41,512 bases of DNA. Source: Pseudomonadota bacterium (GTDB lineage: Bacteria > Myxococcota_A > Bradymonadia > Bradymonadales > GCA-2716585). Shown in pieces: positions 40,481 through 41,512 of the stretch. The position numbers were made by a program, and so were the translations under genes. The DNA is taken from the NCBI GenBank assembly GCA_005804885.1, contig SYOX01000426.1, positions 1 to 41,512 of the forward strand, written 5' to 3'. Under the pieces are notes generated by a model that worked only from the letters and a program-made list of their open reading frames with translations, had not been told where the DNA came from and ran no database searches. Every line of letters begins with the position of its first letter. Position 1 is the first letter of the stretch.

Positions 40481-40829
40481 ATCCAGGCCGTCGTTGTGGG
40501 GCTCGAAAGAGGCCATCTGGGGCTCGTCCTGGTCGGGCGGGGGTTCGGTCGAAGGATCGGGGGTGTCCTGGGGGCAGGGTGGGCGAGTCGTCCGAGATGG
40601 GCGGCTGGGTGGGCGAGTGGTCGCTCGGGAGGGGGGACAGGAGGCGGTCGAAGGCCAGGGCCTTTTCCGGGCGGCCGAGAGCGAGCCACGCGCGCAGGGC
40701 GATCTCGGCGGCGCGGCGTGCGTCGTCGAGCCGTCCCGCCTCCCAGGCGATCTCGGCGGCCTGCTGGAGCGGCAGGGCCTCGTCGGGGAAGTGGGCGCCC
40801 TTCAAGGTCGCACCCGGGCGCGGTGTCAA
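40284..40829 (-). CDS. Possible remnant of a TPR-like protein
   Basis: The frame gives up to 181 residues from TTG 40829 (or a later TTG at 40805), without a good ribosome site. Residues 9-65 (ALPLQQAAEIAWEAGRLDDARRAAEIALRAWLALGRPEKALAFDRLL) have the amphipathic helix spacing of a TPR pair. The part after about residue 70 is Pro/Ser/Arg-rich and runs into the right arm of the inverted repeat, where it looks like chance sequence. The best reading is a gene fragment, its end replaced when the element inserted; a short real protein is possible. Confidence 0.3.
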   Translation of the reverse strand: MTPRPGATLKGAHFPDEALPLQQAAEIAWEAGRLDDARRAAEIALRAWLALGRPEKALAFDRLLSPLPSDHSPTQPPISDDSPTLPPGHPRSFDRTPARPGRAPDGLFRAPQRRPGWVWSRLRSALGRPRLAPGATDQGRPFRALDGLSTSHQHRVARLIPDHRRRACFVGEDRGMAWAWA

Positions 40830-40872
40830 GTCCGTCGCTGGGCTCCCCTGGTTCGTCTTTGCGGTCCCCTTG

Positions 40873-40881
40873 TGCTATACA
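40873..40881 (+). promoter_or_regulatory. Extended -10 promoter of the rhodanese-like lipoprotein gene
   Basis: TGCTATACA (40873-40881) is an extended -10 element about 57 nt upstream of the start codon. The -35 region (near TTCGTC, 40852-40857) is weak, as is common with an extended -10. Confidence 0.45.
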
Positions 40882-40937
40882 GGCGCAGGTCCCGAGGTGG
40901 GACCGAGGATGCACACCTGTTGATGAGGGAACAAGAC

Positions 40938-41432
40938 ATGAAAACAACCATCTCCAAGATCGCCGCGCTGGCGCTGATGCTGTCCCTCGGCGCGTGCGCG
41001 ACGCCGGCCGCCGAGAAGGTCGCCGAGGCGCCTGTGTCCGAGGCGCCCGTCGCCGAGGCCGCTCCCTTCAAGGAGATCGGCGTCGACGAGCTGGCTGGGC
41101 TGTTGGATGCCAAGGCCGCCGTGGCCATCTACGACGCCAACGGCGCCGAGACCCGGGCGAAGTTCGGGGTGATCCCCACCGCGAAGCTGCTCAGCAGCTA
41201 CGACACCTTCCAGGTCAGCGAACTGCCGGAGTCCAAGGACGCCAAGCTGGTCTTCTACTGCGGCTCCGAGCGCTGCTCGGCCGCCCCGAAGGCCGCCGAG
41301 CGCGCCTGCAGCGAGGGCTACACCGACGTCAACGTCCTGCGCGCGGGCATCAAGGGCTGGGCCGGCGCTCAGAAGCCCACCCAGGCGGTCGAGGCGCCCG
41401 CCGAGACCACCACCGAGGCCGCGCCGAACTGA
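40938..41432 (+). CDS. Periplasmic rhodanese-like lipoprotein
   Basis: The 164-residue product starts at ATG 40938 with GAGGGA upstream; an in-frame ATG at 40923 is less likely since it would precede that site. MKTTISKIAALALMLSLGAC is a lipoprotein signal (Cys20). An Ala/Glu/Val-rich linker follows (AAEKVAEAPVSEAPVAEAA). Residues 45-150 form a rhodanese-like domain: VAIYDANGAETRAKFGVIPTAKLL, and LVFYCGSERCSAAPKAAERACSEGYTDVNVLRAGIKGWAGA. The active-site Cys108 lies in the loop CGSERC, with a second Cys113. The C-terminal tail is Ala/Glu/Thr-rich. A membrane-anchored periplasmic sulfurtransferase or persulfide carrier complements the cytoplasmic sulfur operon nearby. It is followed by a strong hairpin. 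Confidence 0.85.
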   Translation: MKTTISKIAALALMLSLGACATPAAEKVAEAPVSEAPVAEAAPFKEIGVDELAGLLDAKAAVAIYDANGAETRAKFGVIPTAKLLSSYDTFQVSELPESKDAKLVFYCGSERCSAAPKAAERACSEGYTDVNVLRAGIKGWAGAQKPTQAVEAPAETTTEAAPN

Positions 41433-41482
41433 TTTTGACCTGAGCGGGCCTCGGGCGCCATCGCCCCAGGCCCAAGTAATGA

Positions 41483-41512
41483 CGGGCGCCCGGTCAAGTG
41501 TCCGGGCGCCCG
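41483..41512 (+). terminator. Strong hairpin after the rhodanese-like lipoprotein gene
   Basis: CGGGCGCCCGG (41483-41493) and CCGGGCGCCCG (41502-41512) form a perfect 11-bp GC stem with an 8-nt loop. The window ends at the stem, so a T-tract cannot be seen. Position 50 nt after the stop supports an intrinsic terminator. Confidence 0.7.

Overview
The window is high-GC DNA, almost fully coding. It most likely comes from a Myxococcota/Bradymonadia-type bacterium (former Deltaproteobacteria). The pointers are a giant lipoprotein of about 45 Dickkopf-like Cys-rich repeats, Myxococcus-type Cys-rich repeats, C-terminal tails resembling MYXO-CTERM sorting signals, and a multihaem lipoprotein. No tRNA, rRNA, CRISPR array, phage gene or transposase was seen.

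Layout. 1-5.2 kb: a partial secreted protein and a 1581-aa Cys-repeat/PPC lipoprotein (minus). 5.6-9.4 kb: an overlapping sulfotransferase and RND exporter (plus), possibly making and exporting a sulfated lipid. 9.6-11.0 kb: an octahaem-type lipoprotein overlapping a homologue of the eukaryotic UPF0462/C4orf33 family (minus). 11.1-13.5 kb: a TetR regulator overlapping a C45-type Ntn hydrolase, with a clear sigma-70 promoter and two candidate operators. 13.6-18.8 kb: a 3beta-HSD-like SDR, a membrane-anchored glutamate-synthase-like FMN protein and two membrane proteins. 18.95-19.36 kb: a long, near-perfect inverted-repeat element. 19.5-24.7 kb: a HelD-like helicase, a trypsin-like lipoprotein and a haem/Cys-rich secreted protein. 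24.7-29.9 kb: a LysR-sirtuin operon, a polytopic membrane protein and a CocE-type hydrolase.

30.0-34.5 kb holds a three-gene cassette: an LRR-BRCT-helical-LRR protein, a HExxH/VWA protein (DUF2201-like) and a MoxR-type AAA+ ATPase. It is the best candidate for an uncharacterised system here.

35.4-40.0 kb is a reactive-sulfur module. A minus-strand operon encodes an ETHE1-like persulfide dioxygenase, a rhodanese, a TauE/SafE-YeeE fusion and a second YeeE-type half. It is divergent from a PAS-sigma54-Fis activator with a Cys cluster (FisR-like). The shared intergenic region has a textbook -24/-12 promoter and helically phased GTTTCA repeats upstream of it. A second, degenerate inverted-repeat element (40.03-40.48 kb) and a rhodanese-like lipoprotein followed by a strong hairpin close the window.

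All functions are from reading translated motifs; no database search was run. Start codons were chosen from Shine-Dalgarno spacing, signal peptides and gene overlaps.
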